Shown one piece after another: positions 63,046-64,000 of a DNA stretch of 64,000 nt; the first letter of the stretch is position 1, and every line of letters begins with the position of its first letter. A program made the position numbers and the translations under genes. The stretch spans positions 92,312-156,311 of the forward strand of contig CAJTHM010000018.1 of assembly GCA_910576125.1 (NCBI GenBank). Reading direction: 5' to 3'. The stretch is from Lachnospiraceae bacterium. Lineage in GTDB: Bacteria > Bacillota > Clostridia > Lachnospirales > Lachnospiraceae. Below the pieces are notes generated by a model, which was not told the origin of the DNA, did no database searches, and was given only the letters and a program-made list of their open reading frames with translations.

Positions 63046-63312
63046 TTGACAATCATGCGTTTTAAATGCCATAAGAGCAGTAAAAAACAGATTGGCACGA
63101 AGTTTGGAGAGCTAGGAAATATTTCATATTCAATGTATTTACTCGGATTTCCGATACAACAAATGGTAATTTCAATGTTTGGGGGAGAAATGAATAGAGT
63201 ATATAATATACTAATAAGCCTTCCGATGGATATATGTTTTGGGTTTTTAATTTCGAAATCTGTTAATAGGAAGAAAAAGAATAAAACAATAGAGATTAAG
63301 CATAGCCACTAA
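63046..63312 (+). pseudogene. C-terminal fragment of an acyltransferase-3 (OafA-like) protein
   Basis: About 75 residues from KKQIGTKFGELGNISYSMYL to SKSVNRKKK match the last two helices of membrane acyltransferases, whose G-D/N-I-S-Y-x-x-Y-L-x-x-F-P-x-Q-Q block is seen here as GNISYSMYLLGFPIQQ. The first 250-300 residues are missing and the fragment begins directly at the IS1182 end, which presumably removed them. It could once have O-acetylated the surface glycan. Confidence 0.6.
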
Positions 63313-63650
63313 ATAAAATAGCAGATATGTATTATTTTAATTTACTGAATTCTTTGAAATATAAAAAGTTTCTTGACGCAGACTACATATTTGACTTATA
63401 ATTATCATATCGTAGCAGTTAAGAACAAAGGCGTTTTTCTAAATAGCTTTTGTTTTTTCAGGATTGTCCCATCATTATATGAGTCATGACCATCTGTAAG
63501 ATGATGTATGTCATGCGCTATTTACATAAGAACTCTGTAACAGATAGTAAGTTTTGTTGTCTGTTTCAAAGGAGAATATATTCACCCTATAGAACAACAA
63601 TAATTGTGCTTAATATTAATCACTTAAACTAAAGATTGAAAGGCTGAGTT
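63313..63650. other. Gene-free AT-rich stretch with a promoter
   Basis: No convincing open frame or structured RNA was recognised in these 338 bases. The only clear element is the promoter at 63373-63402. The remainder is an AT-rich leader of about 240 bases before the small ORF at 63651; weak short palindromes (around 63500-63520) are within chance. Confidence 0.5.
63373..63402 (+). promoter_or_regulatory. Near-consensus sigma-A promoter
   Basis: TTGACG (63373-63378), an 18-base spacer and TATAAT (63397-63402). It is the best promoter match in the window. The first rightward ATG with a ribosome binding site is at 63651, so the transcript would have an unusually long leader of about 240 bases or serve a small RNA. 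Confidence 0.65.
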
Positions 63651-63830
63651 ATGAAAAAATCAAAACAAATACTAGATAAAACATTTAAAATCATTATTAT
63701 GACAATTGGAATAATATTTTTTCTTGAAAGTGACTTTTTTATTCCCTTAAGAACGTTTATATCAAAATACATTATATTTTTTCAGGGCAAAGGAGCACTC
63801 ATCAGTAATATTTGTTTAGGTATACTATAA
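63651..63830 (+). CDS. Short membrane ORF (59 residues), possibly truncated by an insertion
   Basis: MKKSKQILDKTFKII opens a basic N-terminus. A hydrophobic helix follows (about residues 13-25) and a second apolar region (about 29-45). AAAGG lies eight bases before ATG 63651. No family is recognised. It stops about 40 bases before the 3' end of a leftward transposase-like gene, so it may be the N-terminal stub of a longer membrane protein cut by that element, or an independent small protein. Confidence 0.4.
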   Translation: MKKSKQILDKTFKIIIMTIGIIFFLESDFFIPLRTFISKYIIFFQGKGALISNICLGIL

Positions 63831-63866
63831 GTTTCCCAATCTGCCGTACTATAGAGGTGCAGCAGA

Positions 63867-64000
63867 TCAGGTGTTTTTCCTTGGCCGCCCCCTTGGTCGC
63901 TTTGGTTTGTCTTCCGCTGGATTTTTCCTCGGCCTGCCCCGCTTTTTAGGCGCTGGCTTAGGAATCGGCTTTGAAAGACCAAGGGCTTCCAGCTCATCAA
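63867..64000 (-). CDS. C-terminal end of a transposase-like protein with AT-hook repeats (partial)
   Basis: Read leftward from the window edge, the frame gives DELEALGLSKPIPKPAPKK, then GRPRKNPAEDKPKRPR and GRPRKNT, then TGA at 63867-63869. Two GRPRKN AT-hook-type motifs form a basic tail that is common at the C-terminus of some clostridial transposases. Only 43 residues are inside the window, so the family cannot be fixed. It could be the same family as the fragment at 34554-34967, which has only the N-terminal part, but nothing in the window links them. Confidence 0.45.
   Translation of the reverse strand, partial: DELEALGLSKPIPKPAPKKRGRPRKNPAEDKPKRPRGRPRKNT

Noticed and set aside
34554..64000. 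Fragments at 34554-34967 and 63867-64000 as the two ends of one insertion sequence
   Set aside because: They lie on opposite strands 29 kb apart and no matching terminal inverted repeat could be seen; only the whole element outside the window could tell.
1..64000. tRNA, rRNA or known riboswitch
   Set aside because: No cloverleaf with the conserved T-loop, no rRNA segments and no recognisable riboswitch core were seen while reading both strands.

Overview
The window looks like a chromosomal segment of a gut-type Clostridia, most likely Lachnospiraceae. The indications are the conserved order comF - yvyF-like - two membrane proteins - cdaA - cdaR - glmM - HPr, a free-standing Spo0A C-terminal domain protein, GGAGG-type ribosome binding sites with occasional GTG/TTG starts, and clostridial lipoprotein and glucosaminidase architectures. 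The genus cannot be named from the sequence alone.

Region 1 (1-8.5 kb, core): the 3' end of a recD2 helicase, comF, a flagellar-operon-type zinc ribbon protein, two membrane proteins of unknown function, then the c-di-AMP/cell-wall operon cdaA-cdaR-glmM followed by HPr. A bidirectional hairpin terminator at 7.28-7.31 kb separates it from a leftward DUF3048 lipoprotein.

Region 2 (8.6-31.3 kb, rightward, GC-rich): a cell-surface polysaccharide locus. It has a GtrB-like transferase, a stand-alone Spo0A-type DNA-binding protein that may act as local regulator, two polytopic membrane proteins, two initiating sugar-phosphate transferases (12.8 and 24.8 kb), a Wzz-like co-polymerase with a degenerate kinase-like tail, an EpsG-type polymerase, at least eight glycosyltransferases, a PglF/CapD-type UDP-sugar 4,6-dehydratase with a partner reductase, a secreted SH3/N-acetylglucosaminidase and a lipoprotein. 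No Wzx flippase and no oligosaccharyltransferase was seen.

Region 3 (31.2-35 kb, junction): a decayed AAA/PD-(D/E)XK gene, a frameshifted IS256-type transposase remnant, a two-gene AAA ATPase + DUF4276-like pair that resembles anti-phage defence modules, and an N-terminal transposase fragment. Base composition becomes visibly AT-rich here.

Region 4 (35-58.1 kb, leftward, AT-rich): a second, apparently acquired glycan locus built on a different logic, ABC export (Wzm/Wzt with a C-terminal Wzt domain). It carries genes for CDP-4-keto-3,6-dideoxyhexose formation (rfbF, rfbG, rfbH) plus a rare trio (a YerE-like ThDP enzyme, a DXS-like transketolase and a DRE-TIM aldolase) that could add a carbon branch to the sugar. 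It also has a reductase/epimerase, wecB, a GtrII-like transferase, GtrA and GtrB-like proteins, and two large proteins that join SAM-methyltransferase domains to coiled coils. By analogy with WbdD these could cap and measure the chain read by the Wzt C-terminal domain.

Region 5 (58.1-64 kb): two tandem overlapping AAA-ATPase-like/PD-(D/E)XK genes, a truncated IS1182-type transposase, an acyltransferase fragment, a 340-base gene-free stretch with a good sigma-A promoter, a 59-codon membrane ORF, and the C-terminus of another transposase-like protein with AT-hook repeats.

The best candidates for something undescribed are the ThDP/DXS/aldolase branch-sugar cassette, the methyltransferase/coiled-coil/glycosyltransferase giant with a 42-bp (two-heptad) tandem repeat inside the coiled coil, and the ATPase/DUF4276 pair.
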